Source: Siphonodentalium dalli (lineage: Eukaryota; Mollusca; Scaphopoda; Gadilida; Siphonodentaliidae). Taken from it: a DNA stretch of 64,000 nucleotides. Within the stretch, counting starts at the first letter, position 1; every line of letters begins with the position of its first letter. Positions 34,881-47,593 of this stretch are shown here, piece after piece. Position numbers and translations under genes: made by a program. The DNA lies in assembly GCA_032622095.1 (NCBI GenBank), contig CP136063.1, positions 117,696,723 to 117,760,722 on the forward strand. Reading direction: 5' to 3'. The notes under the pieces were generated by a model that ran no database searches, had not been told where the DNA came from, and saw only the letters and a program-made list of their open reading frames with translations.

Positions 34881-34904
34881 GTGCAGAGCTCTAAATTTTT
34901 TATT
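34848..34904 (-). other. Retroposed poly(A) tail with AATAAA (minus strand)
   Basis: 29 consecutive T on the plus strand (34848-34876) are preceded, on the minus strand, by AATAAA at 34899-34904, 22 nt upstream of the A-run. That is the normal geometry of a cleaved and polyadenylated transcript. It suggests that R5 or part of it was copied from a polyadenylated RNA transcribed on the minus strand, or that a retroposon end landed here. No target duplication could be assigned. Confidence 0.5.
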
Positions 34905-35818
34905 GCATATTCCGAATTGGACGAGAGATTCGGACTCCAATATACCGCTTAAAAATGTTTTTACCCAGTACTTTCCGCGCTACGGTGTACCGAAATATTG
35001 CAACTACTTTTCCCGCCAAATCCAAACCGGCTGGTTAAAGAGCGAGATAATATCGTAGCATGTACGTTGATATACTTTATGTACGTCCCGGAAGTTTGAG
35101 GGCTATATTATAAATGTAACATGCCCAACGGAGAATGCGTGTCAGTGTGGGTTGAGACTTTAGGAAAATTCCACGAAAATTGCAAAGGGGGGAAAATTCA
35201 AACATCCAGATAAATTTGTTTGACGAGTACATCTGATGGCTAGTGTTCACGCGCATCCAGAGGGAGATTTTCTAATTTTCAGATGGAACGGTTTACTCGT
35301 GACAACGCTATATATCATAAATATGTATACGTATGTAGTCTATCACTAGCCGATTTTTAGCCCCAAATCCAAACGGGCTAATATAGGAGCGAGTTTCACG
35401 CTGGAACATATAAGCCGGTATACTGTAGGTATGCCTACAAAATTTGACCGCTCTACTATAAACGCAACCTGCTCAAGGGAGTGTTTGTGTCGGGTGGGTT
35501 CAGATTTGGCAAATACCACCGAAGATCACATGGGGAAAATTACTCCGAAAATCGGATATTGAGATAAAAACTTTTCGACGAGTGGATGTGATAAGTAGCA
35601 TCTAAACGCAAGATTAGTACGCTTTTTAAAGATTTAGATTGGACGGTTTAACCCTGGTAGCGTATAACGTTGTAACGGGTGATATATATTATTCAAATTC
35701 AAACCCTCTCTTCGTGACGCAAATTCAAACGGACTTGTCAAGAAGCAAGGCAAATGCATGAACATGCTAACCGACATACTATATAGGTATGTCTGCTGTA
35801 CTATCAAAGTAACATATT

Positions 35819-36210
35819 GTCACGATTTTACCTGTCCAAAACACTCCCCGGACAAAAGTTTCCCTAGGTAGCAAATTTCGTGGAAATTCGTTCGTTTTAC
35901 CCGATTTGACCTTGAACTAACCATTTTGAAGGTCAATGTCAGGTCAATGTCACGATTTGACACACCCACAAGACTTCCCTGACAAAAGTACCCCTAGGTA
36001 TCAAATTTCGTTGAAATCGGTCTGTTTTACCCGATTTTACATAGGATTGACCTTTTTGAAGGTCAAGATCAGGTCGGGGTCACGATTTGACACGTCCAAA
36101 ACACTCCCTGGACAAAAGTACCCATATTTATCAAATTTTGTCAAAATCCGTCCAGCAGTTTTCCCAGTCATAGCTAACAGACAACCAAACAGACAGAAGT
36201 CCCAAAATAT
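35819..36210 (-). mobile_element. Reversed copy of element M in R5
   Basis: Three minisatellite repeats in reverse orientation, ending near the M start sequence (GACAGAAGTCCCAAAATAT is the reverse complement of the M leader). The terminal TAGTAGA is not preserved and the CTAG end is missing, so it is a nearly complete but end-eroded copy. Confidence 0.72.
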
Positions 36211-36368
36211 ATATTAAATTTAGAAATGTTAATGCAAGTGCACCATCAGATAATAAGACACCAATACGTTGTCGCATGAAGAGGAACACACATATACGCA
36301 TAGCACTCACATGGGATGGGATGGTATACCATGGAAGTATATCTGATTCCATGGAATCTGACCTCTAG

Positions 36369-37893
36369 TTATTATTATTATTATACTGGACACTTTTGCA
36401 ACCCTTATTACTCGAAAAGTACCAGGAGTAGCACACTAAAACTTGGTACGTATCTTGGGATCAAAGAGTTGTATGCCATCGTCGCATAACGAATATTGTC
36501 CGCGTTTTCCCCGAGGAGTTATCTCCCTTTATTTGAAAAAATGTCATTTTATTATCTAGGAAATTATAAGAAGCAGAGCATCGAAAATTAGACCGTATGC
36601 ACATCTCGATATGCACTACTGCCCACGGGCATAAAAACTTGGGTCCGCCCTTTCCCTGAAGAGTTACCGCCCATAGTTGGCAAACCTCTATTTTATTGTA
36701 CTCTGTTGTCCTCCCGTATCATTCCAGATAACTGTATTTGGTTTTTGTAGTCGTGTTGACCGTTGTCAGCTTAGTCCGAGGAAGAAAATTTGACAGGGTT
36801 GGACATATATTTTTACACTGGGGTGGGGGCAATATTTTCGCAATTTTTTTTTATTATTGACATTCATCTATTTAAGTATGTAGATTCCCTGAACGAAAAC
36901 AAACCCATACCGGAAAGGATTTTTGTAATCCGAGAAGAAATGCAAGAGTTACGGGCCCTCAAAGTTTGCAAGTGTCGGTCCCATGTGCTTGTGACCCTAT
37001 CTCCTCCGAAGATGTCGAACTTTGGATGTCGTCTGATATCCCAGTGCGTGCGGTCTGAAGAGAGCACGCGATGGGCCAAATTTTGCCAGTGTCGGTTCAG
37101 TGTTGTGGGTCAGGGGAGGGGTGGTCCGGGGTACCAATTTTGTATTCTTCTCCGAATCGGATGAAACTTGGAATATAACATCCATACCGCCAACCGATCT
37201 AGAAACTGAAAGAATTTCGAAAATCCATTGAAAAATGTCAGAGTTGTGGGCCTTCAAACAATGCAAATTTGGCCCCATATGCTTGTGATCACATCTCCTC
37301 CGAAGATGTCAAACTTTGGATGTCAACTGATACGCCAATGCGTGCGGTCTGAAGAGAGCACGCGATGAGCCAAATTATGCCAGTGTCGGTTCAGTGTTGT
37401 GGGTCAGGGGAGGGGTGGTCCGGGGTACCAAAATTTATTTCGTCTCCGAATCATATGAAACTTGATATATAACATATACCATACACGTTGATCATAAAAC
37501 TGAAAACAGATTGTAAATCCGTTAAAAAATGGCGGAGATTTGGGCCCTCAAACTTTGAATGTGGGCCCGTATTCTTTCCAATAAACAAAATGTTATTCGT
37601 CTCTGAATCAGACAAAATTTATAACAAATAATCAATGTAAGTAGCTGATCACAATACTCAAAACAATTTTTAAATCCATTGGAAAATAACGGAGTTACGG
37701 GCTCTCAAAATTCGCATTTTGGGCCGGGTTTGACTATTTCCCAATCCCGTCACCCAATTTCGAGGCAGGGGTGGGGTCACTCCCAAACACTTGAGATCAA
37801 CCCACACATGTTAAGGGAAAGATATAATCATCCTAATTCATATTTTCCGTCCCTTAACTGCGATTTATTGAGCTCATGATTTGCCCTATTATT
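36369..37893 (+). repeat. Family A2 body without head, right of R5
   Basis: Five TTA triplets, then a 1511-bp body at 36383-37893 with the TTATCTAGG marker. Confidence 0.9.
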
Positions 37894-38105
37894 ATACTTC
37901 CATGGTGTAAACCAAGGAAGTATATTGTTTTTCTACTGCGGCCGTTTTCTGTTTAATTGGAAATACTCAGAAACTAATGGGAGGAGGACCGCGAAATCTC
38001 TAGCGAATGTAGGCATCTAAGGTCTACTAAAAATAATGCTATCCGGATGTTGGTCCAATATATTTTGACAGAGTTATGGCCCTTTTTCGATTATTTTTCA
38101 TTATT
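37894..38105 (+). repeat. Body-less head module with altered hairpin loop
   Basis: Head with (ATT)2. The hairpin has one extra A in its loop (GTAA in place of GTA) while both arms stay intact. Confidence 0.9.
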
Positions 38106-39839
38106 ATACTTCCATGGTGTAACCAAGGAAGTATATTGTTTTTCTACTGCGGCCGTTTTCTGTTTAATTGGAAATACTCAGAAACTAATGGGAGGAGGAC
38201 CGCGAAATCTCTAGCGAATGTAGGCATCTAAGGTCTACTAAAAATAATGCTATCCGGATGTTGGTCCAATATATTTTGACAGAGTTATGGCCCTTTTTCG
38301 ATTATTTTTCATTATTATTATTATTATTATACTGGACACTTTTGCAACCCTTATTACTCGAAAAGTACCAGGAGTAGCACACTAAAACTTGGTACGTATC
38401 TTGGGATCAAAGAGTTGTATGCCATCGTCGCATAACGAATATTGTCCGCGTTTTCCCCGAGGAGTTATCTCCCTTTATTTGAAAAAATGTCATTTTATTA
38501 TCTCGGAAATTATAAGAAGCAGAGCATCGAAAATTAGACCGTATGCACATCTCGATATGCACTACTGCCCACGGGCATAAAAACTTGGGTCCGCCCTTTC
38601 CCTGAAGAGTTACCGCCCATAGTTGGCAAACCTCTATTTTATTGTACTCTGTTGTCCTCCCGTATCATTCCAGATAACTGTATTTGGTTTTTGTAGTCGT
38701 GTTGACCGTTGTCAGCTTAGTCCGAGGAAGAAAATTTGACAGGGTTGGACATATATTTTTACACTGGGGTGGGGGCAATATTTTCGCAATTTTTTTTTAT
38801 TATTGACATTCATCTATTTAAGTATGTAGATTCCCTGAACGAAAACAAACCCATACCGGAAAGGATTTTTGTAATCCGAGAAGAAATGCAAGAGTTACGG
38901 GCCCTCAAAGTTTGCAAGTGTCGGTCCCATGTGCTTGTGACCCTATCTCCTCCGAAGATGTCGAACTTTGGATGTCGTCTGATATCCCAGTGCGTGCGGT
39001 CTGAAGAGAGCACGCGATGGGCCAAATTTTGCCAGTGTCGGTTCAGTGTTGTGGGTCAGGGGAGGGGTGGTCCGGGGTACCAATTTTGTATTCTTCTCCG
39101 AATCGGATGAAACTTGGAATATAACATCCATACCGCCAACCGATCTAGAAACTGAAAGAATTTCGAAAATCCATTGAAAAATGTCAGAGTTGTGGGCCTT
39201 CAAACAATGCAAATTTGGCCCCATATGCTTGTGATCACATCTCCTCCGAAGATGTCAAACTTTGGATGTCAACTGATACGCCAATGCGTGCGGTCTGAAG
39301 AGAGCACGCGATGAGCCAAATTATGCCAGTGTCGGTTCAGTGTTGTGGGTCAGGGGAGGGGTGGTCCGGGGTACCAAAATTTATTTCGTCTCCGAATCAT
39401 ATGAAACTTGATATATAACATATACCATACACGTTGATCATAAAACTGAAAACAGATTGTAAATCCGTTAAAAAATGGCGGAGATTTGGGCCCTCAAACT
39501 TTGAATGTGGGCCCGTATTCTTTCCAATAAACAAAATGTTATTCGTCTCTGAATCAGACAAAATTTATAACAAATAATCAATGTAAGTAGCTGATCACAA
39601 TACTCAAAACAATTTTTAAATCCATTGGAAAATAACGGAGTTACGGGCTCTCAAAATTCGCATTTTGGGCCGGGTTTGACTATTTCCCAATCCCGTCACC
39701 CAATTTCGAGGCAGGGGTGGGGTCACTCCCAAACACTTGAGATCAACCCACACATGTTAAGGGAAAGATATAATCATCCTAATTCATATTTTCCGTCCCT
39801 TAACTGCGATTTATTGAGCTCATGATTTGCCCTATTATT
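38106..39839 (+). repeat. Family A2 unit
   Basis: Head, (ATT)6 at 38311-38328, 1511-bp body at 38329-39839 with A2 markers. Confidence 0.92.
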
Positions 39840-40050
39840 ATACTTCCATGGTGTAACCAAGGAAGTATATTGTTTTTCTACTGCGGCCGTTTTCTGTTTA
39901 ATTGGAAATACTCAGAAACTAATGGGAGGAGGACCGCGAAATCTCTAGCGAATGTAGGCATCTAAGGTCTACTAAAAATAATGCTATCCGGATGTTGGTC
40001 CAATATATTTTGACAGAGTTATGGCCCTTTTTCGATTATTTTTCATTATT
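39840..40050 (+). repeat. Body-less head module (A2)
   Basis: 211-bp head with only (ATT)2 at 40045-40050, followed directly by another head. Confidence 0.9.
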
Positions 40051-41783
40051 ATACTTCCATGGTGTAACCAAGGAAGTATATTGTTTTTCTACTGCGGCCG
40101 TTTTCTGTTTAATTGGAAATACTCAGAAACTAATGGGAGGAGGACCGCGAAATCTCTAGCGAATGTAGGCATCTAAGGTCTACTAAAAATAATGCTATCC
40201 GGATGTTGGTCCAATATATTTTGACAGAGTTATGGCCCTTTTTCGATTATTTTTCATTATTATTATTATTATTATACTGGACACTTTTGCAACCCTTATT
40301 ACTCGAAAAGTACCAGGAGTAGCACACTAAAACTTGGTACGTATCTTGGGATCAAAGAGTTGTATGCCATCGTCGCATAACGAATATTGTCCGCGTTTTC
40401 CCCGAGGAGTTATCTCCCTTTATTTGAAAAAATGTCATTTTATTATCTCGGAAATTATAAGAAGCAGAGCATCGAAAATTAGACCGTATGCACATCTCGA
40501 TATGCACTACTGCCCACGGGCATAAAAACTTGGGTCCGCCCTTTCCCTGAAGAGTTACCGCCCATAGTTGGCAAACCTCTATTTTATTGTACTCTGTTGT
40601 CCTCCCGTATCATTCCAGATAACTGTATTTGGTTTTTGTAGTCGTGTTGACCGTTGTCAGCTTAGTCCGAGGAAGAAAATTTGACAGGGTTGGACATATA
40701 TTTTTACACTGGGGTGGGGGCAATATTTTCGCAATTTTTTTTTATTATTGACATTCATCTATTTAAGTATGTAGATTCCCTGAACGAAAACAAACCCATA
40801 CCGGAAAGGATTTTTGTAATCCGAGAAGAAATGCAAGAGTTACGGGCCCTCAAAGTTTGCAATTTGGTCCCATGTGCTTGTGACCCTATCTCCTCCGAAG
40901 ATGTCGAACTTTGGATGTCGTCTGATATCCCAGTGCGTGCGGTCTGAAGAGAGCACGCGATGGGCCAAATTTTGCCAGTGTCGGTTCAGTGTTGTGGGTC
41001 AGGGGAGGGGTGGTCCGGGGGTACCAATTTTGTATTCTTCTCCGAATCGGATGAAACTTGGAATATAACATCCATACCGCCAACCGATCTAGAAACTGAA
41101 AGAATTTCGAAAATCCATTGAAAAATGTCAGAGTTGTGGGCCTTCAAACAATGCAAATTTGGCCCCATATGCTTGTGATCACATCTCCTCCGAAGATGTC
41201 AAACTTTGGATGTCAACTGATACGCCAATGCGTGCGGTCTGAAGAGAGCACGCGATGAGCCAAATTTTGCCAGTGTCGGTTCAGTGTTGTGGGTCAGGGG
41301 AGGGGTGGTCCGGGGTACCAAAATTTATTTCGTCTCCGAATCATATGAAACTTGATATATAACATATACCATACACGTTGATCATAAAACTGAAAACAGA
41401 TTGTAAATCCGTTAAAAAATGGCGGAGATTTGGGCCCTCAAACTTTGAATGTGGGCCCGTATTCTTTCCAATAAACAAAATGTTATTCGTCTCTGAATCA
41501 GACAAAATTTATAACAAATAATCAATGTAAGTAGCTGATCACAATACTCAAAACAATTTTTAAATCCATTGGAAAATAACGGAGTTACGGGCTCTCAAAA
41601 TTCGCATTTTGGGCCGGGTTTGACTATTTCCCAATCCCGTCACCCAATTTCGAGGCAGGGGTGGGGTCACTCCCAAACACTTGAGATCAACCCACACATG
41701 TTAAGGGAAAGATATAATCATCCTAATTCATATTTTCCGTCCCTTAACTGCGATTTATTGAGCTCATGATTTGCCCTATTATT
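40051..41783 (+). repeat. Family A2 unit, mosaic
   Basis: Head, (ATT)6, 1510-bp body at 40274-41783. It differs from all other A bodies in reading TTTGCAATTTGGTCCC near 40857, like families D and E, where other A units read GTGTCGGTCCC. It also has AAATTTTGCC like A1 but AACATATACC like A2. As the A unit bordering the D array it may have been partly converted by its neighbours, or it may keep an ancestral state. Confidence 0.9.
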
Positions 41784-41994
41784 ATACTTCCATGGTGTAA
41801 CCAAGGAAGTATATTGTTTTTCTACTGCGGCCGTTTTCTGTTTAATTGGAAATACTCAGAAACTAATGGGAGGAGGACCGCGAAATCTCTAGCGAATGAA
41901 GGCATCTAAGGTCTACTAAAAATAATGGTATCCGGATGTTGGTCCAATATCTTTTAACAGAGTTATGGCCCTTTTTCGATTATTTTTCATTATT
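41784..41994 (+). repeat. Body-less head module (D/E type)
   Basis: Head with (ATT)2 and the D/E markers GAATGAAGGCATC, AATAATGGTATCC and ATCTTTTAACAG. Confidence 0.9.
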
Positions 41995-42197
41995 ATACTT
42001 CCATGGTGTAACCAAGGAAGTATATTGTTTTTCTACTGCGGCCGTTTTCTGTTTAATTGGAAATACTCAGAAACTAATGGGAGGAGGACCGCGAAATCTC
42101 TAGCGAATGAAGGCATCTAAGGTCTACTAAAAATAATGGTATCCGGATGTTGGTCCAATATCTTTTAACAGAGTTATGGCCCTTTTTCGATTATTTT

Positions 42198-42232
<35 letters not shown>

Positions 42233-43739
42233 CTACAGTATTTTTCAACGCCCAAATCTCGGAATGTATTAGTACTAGAAAACTCAAGTTTGGTAAGTAT
42301 GTTGGGGTAAATGAGTTCTATGCCTTTGGCTCATAACGGATATTGTCCGCATTTACCCCGTGGAGTTATCTCCCTTTATATGAAAAAATGTCATTTTATT
42401 ATCTCGGAAATTATAAGGAGCAGAGCATCGAAAATTGGACTGTATACACATCTCGATATGCCCTACTGCCCACGGGCTTCAGAACTTGTGTCCGCGCTTT
42501 CCCTGAGGAGTTACCGCCCATAGTTGGCAAACCTCTATTTGATTGTACTCTGTTGTCCTCTTGTATCATTCCAGATAACTGCATGTGGTTTTCATAGTCG
42601 TGTTGACCGTTGTCAGTTTAGTCAGAGAAGGAAATTTTGACAGGGTCGGACATATATTTTGACACTGGGGTGGGGGGCAAATTGTTTGCAAAATAAAATT
42701 TTGATTGACATTCATATATTTAAGTTTATGTATTTCCCGAACGAAAACAAACTCATACCGGAAAGGATTTTTGAAATCCGAGAAGAAATGCAAGAGTTAC
42801 GGGCCCTCAAATTTTGCAATTTGGGCCCATGTGCTTGATAACACATCTCCTCCGAAGATGTCGAAGTTTGGATGTCAGCTGATACGCCAACGTGTGCGGA
42901 CGGAAGAGGGCACGCGGTGGGCCAAATTTTGCCAGTGTCGGTTCATTATTGTGGGTCTGGGGAGGGGTGGTCCGTGGTACCAATTTTTAATTCTTCTCGG
43001 AATCAGATGAAACTTGGAATATAACATCTGCAACATCAGCCGATTTAGAAACTGGACGAATTTCGAAAATCCATCGAAAACTAAAAGAATCGCGGGCCCT
43101 CAAACTTTGCAATTTTGGGCCCATGTGCTTGATAACACATCTCCTCCGAAGATATCGAACATAGGATGTCATCTGATACGAAAATGCGTACGGACTGGAG
43201 ACGGCACGCGGTGGGCCAAATGTTGCCAGTGTCGGTTCATTATTGTGGGTCTGGGGAGGGGTGGTCCGTGGTGCCGAATTTTAATTCTTCTCGGAATCAG
43301 ATGAAACTTGGAATATAATATCTGCAACATCAGCCGATCTCGAAGCTGAACACAGATCGTAAATACGTTGGAAAATGGCGGAGATTTTGGCCGTACAAGT
43401 TTGAATTTGGGCCCATATGCTTTCCAATAATCAAAGTGTTATCCGTATCCAAATCAGATGAAATTTATACTATGCAATCTATGTCAGCCGCAAATCACAA
43501 AACTGGAAACAACTTTAAAATCCGTTGGAAACTGACGAAGTTACGGGGCCTCAAACTTAGCAGTTTGTGCCAGGGGTTGATGTTTTCCCAATCCCGTCAC
43601 CCAATTTCGAGGCAGGGGTGGGGTCACGTCCAAACACTTGAGATCAACCTACACATATTAGGACAACATATAATCACCATACTTCATATTTTCCGTCCAT
43701 AAACTGCGATTCTTTCCACTCATGATTGATCCTATTATT
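41995..43739 (+). repeat. Family D unit
   Basis: Head of the same type, (ATT)10 at 42200-42229, then a 1510-bp body at 42230-43739 that starts ATACTACAG like family B. It has two subrepeats (anchors near 42846 and 43139). The tail reads CACTCATGATTGATCCTATTATT. Confidence 0.92.
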
Positions 43740-43962
43740 ATACTTCCATGGTGTAACCAAGGAAGTATATTGTTTTTCTACTGCGGCCGTTTTCTGTTTA
43801 ATTGGAAATACTCAGAAACTAATGGGAGGAGGACCGCGAAATCTCTAGCGAATGAAGGCATCTAAGGTCTACTAAAAATAATGGTATCCGGATGTTGGTC
43901 CAATATCTTTTAACAGAGTTATGGCCCTTTTTCGATTATTTTTTATTATTATTATTATTATT
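43740..43962 (+). repeat. Body-less head module (D/E type)
   Basis: Head with (ATT)6 at 43945-43962, joining the D unit to the first E unit. Confidence 0.9.
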
Positions 43963-45686
43963 ATACTTCCATGGTGTAACCAAGGAAGTATATTGTTTTT
44001 CTACTGCGGCCGTTTTCTGTTTAATTGGAAATACTCAGAAACTAATGGGAGGAGGACCGCGAAATCTCTAGCGAATGAAGGCATCTAAGGTCTACTAAAA
44101 ATAATGGTATCCGGATGTTGGTCCAATATCTTTTGACAGAGTTATGGCCCTTTTTCGATTATTTTTCATTATTATTATACTGGACACTTTTGCAACCCTT
44201 ATTACTCGAAAAGTAACAGGAGTAGCACACTAAAACTTGGTACGTATCTTGGGATCAAAGAGTTGTATGCCATCGTCGCATAACGAATATTGTCCGCGTT
44301 TTCCCCGAGGAGTTATCTCCCTTTATCTAAAAAAATGTCATTTGATTATCTCGGAAATTATAAGGAGCAGAGCATCGAAAATTTGACTGTATGCACATCT
44401 CGATATGCCCTACTGCCCACGGGCATCAGAACTTGTGTCCGCGCTTTCCCTGAGGAGTTACCGCCCATAGTTGGCAAACCTCTATTTGATTGGACTCTGT
44501 TGTCCTCTTGTATCATTCCAGATAACTGCATGTGGTTTTCATAGTCGTGTTGACCGTTGTCAGTTTAGTCAGAGAAGGAAAATTTGACAGGGTCGGACAT
44601 ATATTTTGACACTGGGGTGGGGGGCAAATTTTTTGAAAAATAAAATTTTGATTGACATTCATATATTTAAGTTTATGTATTTCCCGAACGAAAACAAACT
44701 CATACCGGAAAGGATTTTTGAAATCCGAGAAGAAATGCAAGAGTTACGGGCCCTCAAAGTTTGCAATTTGGGTCCATGTGCTTGATAACACATCTCCTCC
44801 GAAGATATCGAACATAGGATGTCACCTGATACGCCAATGTGTGCGGACTGAAGAGGGCACGCGGTGGGCTAAATTTTGCCAGTGTCGGTTCATTATTGTG
44901 GGTCTGGGGAGGGGTGGTCCGTGGTACCAATTTTTAATTCTTCTCGGAATCAGATGAAACTTGGAATCTAACATCTGCAACATCAGCCGATCTAGAAAGT
45001 GAAAGAATTTCGAAAATCCATCAAAAACTGAAAGAATTGCGGCCCCTCAAAATTTGCAATTTTGGGCCCGTGTGCTTGATAACACATCTCCTCCGAAGAT
45101 ATCGAACATAGGATGTCATCTGATACGAAAATGCGTACGGACTGAAGACGGCACGCGGTGAGCCAAATTTTTCCAGTGTTGGTTCAGTATTGTGGGTCTG
45201 GGGAGGGGTGGTCCGTGGTACCAATTTTTAATTCTTCTCGGAATCGGATTAAACTTGGAATATAACATTTGCAACATCAGCCGATCTGGAAGCTGAAAAC
45301 AGATCGTAAATCCGTTGAAAAATGGCGGAGATTTTGGCCGTCCAAGTTTTAATTTGGGCCCATATGCTTTCCAATAATCAAAGTGTTATCCGTCTCCAAA
45401 TCAGATGAAATGTATACTATGCAATCTATGTTAGCAGCAAATCACAAAAATGGAAACAATTTTAAAATCCGTTGGAAACTAACGGAGTTACGGGGCCTCA
45501 AACTTAGCATTTTGTGCCAGGGGTTGATGTTTTCCCAATCCCGTCATCCAATTTCGAGGCAGGGGTGGGGTCACGTCCAAACACTTGAGATCAACCTACA
45601 CATGTTAGGACAACATATAATCACCATACTTTATATTTTACGTCCATAAACTGCGATTCTTTTCACTCATGATTGTTCCTATTATT
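43963..45686 (+). repeat. Family E unit
   Basis: Head, (ATT)3, 1510-bp body at 44177-45686. The body starts ATACTGGACAC and keeps GTCCGCGTTTTCCCC like family A, but from about 44390 onward it follows family D. E therefore looks like an A/D mosaic. Confidence 0.9.
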
Positions 45687-47363
45687 ATACTTCCATGGTG
45701 TAACCAAGGAAGTATATTGTTTTTCTACTGCGGCCGTTTTCTGTTTAATTGGAAATACTCAGAAACTAATGGGAGGAGGACCGCGAAATCTCTAGCGAAT
45801 GAAGGCATCTAAGGTCTACTAAAAATAATGGTATCCGGATGTTGGTCCAATATCTTTTGACAGAGTTATGGCCCTTTTTCGATAATTTTTCATTATTATT
45901 ATACTGGACACTTTTGCAACCCTTATTACTCGAAAAGTAACAGGAGTAGCACACTAAAACTTGGTACGTATCTTGGGATAAAAGAGTTGTATGCCATCGT
46001 CGCATAACGAATATTGTCCGCGTTTTCCCCGAGGAGTTATCTCCCTTTATCTAAAAAAATGTCATTTGATTATCTCGGAAATTATAAGCAGCAGAGCATC
46101 GAAAATTGGACTGTATGCACATCTCGATATGCCCTACTGCCCACGGGCATCAGAACGTGTGTCCGCGCTTTCCCTGAGGAGTTACCGCCCATAGTTGGCA
46201 AACCTCTATTTGATTGTACTCTGTTGTCCTCTTGTATCATTCCAGATAACAGCATGTGGTTTTCATAGTCGTGTTGACCGTTGTCAGTTTAGTCAGAGAA
46301 GGAAAATTTGACAGGGTCGGACATATATTTTGACACTGGGGTGGGGGGCAAATTTTTTGAAAAATAAAATTTTGATTGACATTCATATATTTAAGTTTAT
46401 GTATTTCCCGAACGAAAACAAACTCATACCGGAAAGGATTTTTGAAATCCGAGAAGAAATTCAAGAGTTACGGGCCCTCAAAGTTTGCAATTTGGGTCCA
46501 TGTGCTTGATAACACATCTCCGGACTGAAGAGGGCACGCGGTGGGCTAAATTTTGCCAGTGTCGGTTCATTATTGTGGGTCTGGGGAGGGGTGGTCCGTG
46601 GTACCAATTTTTAATTCTTCTCGGAATCAGATGAAACTTGGAATCTAACATCTGCAACATCAGCCGATCTAGAAAGTGAAAGAATTTCGAAAATCCATCA
46701 AAAACTGAAAGAATTGCGGCCCCTCAAAATTTGCAATTTTGGGCCCGTGTGCTTGATAACACATCTCCTCCGAAGATATCGAACATAGGATGTCATCTGA
46801 TACGAAAATGCGTACGGACTGAAGACGGCACGCGGTGGGCCAAATTTTTCCAGTGTCGGTTCAGTATTGTGGGTCTGGGGAGGGGTGGTCCGTGGTACCA
46901 ATTTTTAATTCTTCTCGGAATCGGATTAAACTTGGAATATAACATTTGCAACATCAGCCGATCTGGAAGCTGAAAACAGATCGTAAATCCGTTGAAAAAT
47001 GGCGGAGATTTTGGCCGTCCAAGTTTTAATTTGGGCCCATATGCTTTCCAATAATCAAAGTGTTATCCGTCTCCAAATCAGATGAAATGTATACTATGCA
47101 ATCTATGTTAGCAGCAAATCACAAAAATGGAAACAATTTTAAAATCCGTTGGAAACTAACGGAGTTACGGGGCCTCAAACTTAGCATTTTGTGCCAGGGG
47201 TTGATGTTTTCCCAATCCCGTCATCCAATTTCGAGGCAGGGGTGGGGTCACGTCCAAACACTTGAGATCAACTTACACATGTTAGGACAACATATAATCA
47301 CCATACTGTATATTTTACGTCCATAAACTGCGATTCTTTTCACTCATGATTGTTCCTATTATT
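45687..47363 (+). repeat. Family E unit with 47-bp deletion
   Basis: Head, (ATT)3, body at 45901-47363. The body is 1463 bp, 47 bp short. The missing piece lies at 46520, inside the first subrepeat, where ACATCTCC runs directly into GGACTGAAG. Confidence 0.9.
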
Positions 47364-47565
47364 ATACTTCCATGGTGTAACCAAGGAAGTATATTGTTTT
47401 TGTACTGAGGTCGTTTTCCGTTTATTTTGAAATACTCAGAAACGCGAATGTAGGCATCTCTAGCGAATGTAGGCATCTAAGGTCTACTACAAATAAAGGT
47501 ATCCGCATACCAGTCCAAGGCTTCTAGACAGAGTTATGGCCCTTTTTCGATTATTTTTCATTATT
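47364..47565 (+). repeat. Chimeric head joining E and F arrays
   Basis: A head that starts like family C (TTTTTGTACTGAGGTCG) and ends like A/D (CAGAGTTATGGCCC). It carries an internal duplication of GCGAATGTAGGCATCT near 47445-47480, and (ATT)2 before the first F hairpin. It occurs only here. Confidence 0.85.
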
Positions 47566-47593
47566 ATACTTCCATATTTTAATATGGATGTAT
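47566..47593 (+). other. Head hairpin, type 3 (family F)
   Basis: Arms ATACTTCCATATT and AATATGGATGTAT with a TT loop pair at 12 of 13 positions. Further copies start at 48825, 48890 (ATACTTTC variant), 50138, 51399, 51444, 52702 and 53955. Confidence 0.88.

Larger units (their letters stand above)
34813..36368 (+). mobile_element. Composite block R, copy 5 (short)
   Basis: Shares only the right half of R. It begins with unrelated sequence and a T29 run, then has the diverged R repeats (from about 35018), the empty M site (A35310|T35311), a reversed M fragment (35819-36210), and the tail ending CTAG at 36365-36368. It lacks the tRNA-like segment and the decayed frame, and is more diverged from R1 than R2 is. 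Confidence 0.68.
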
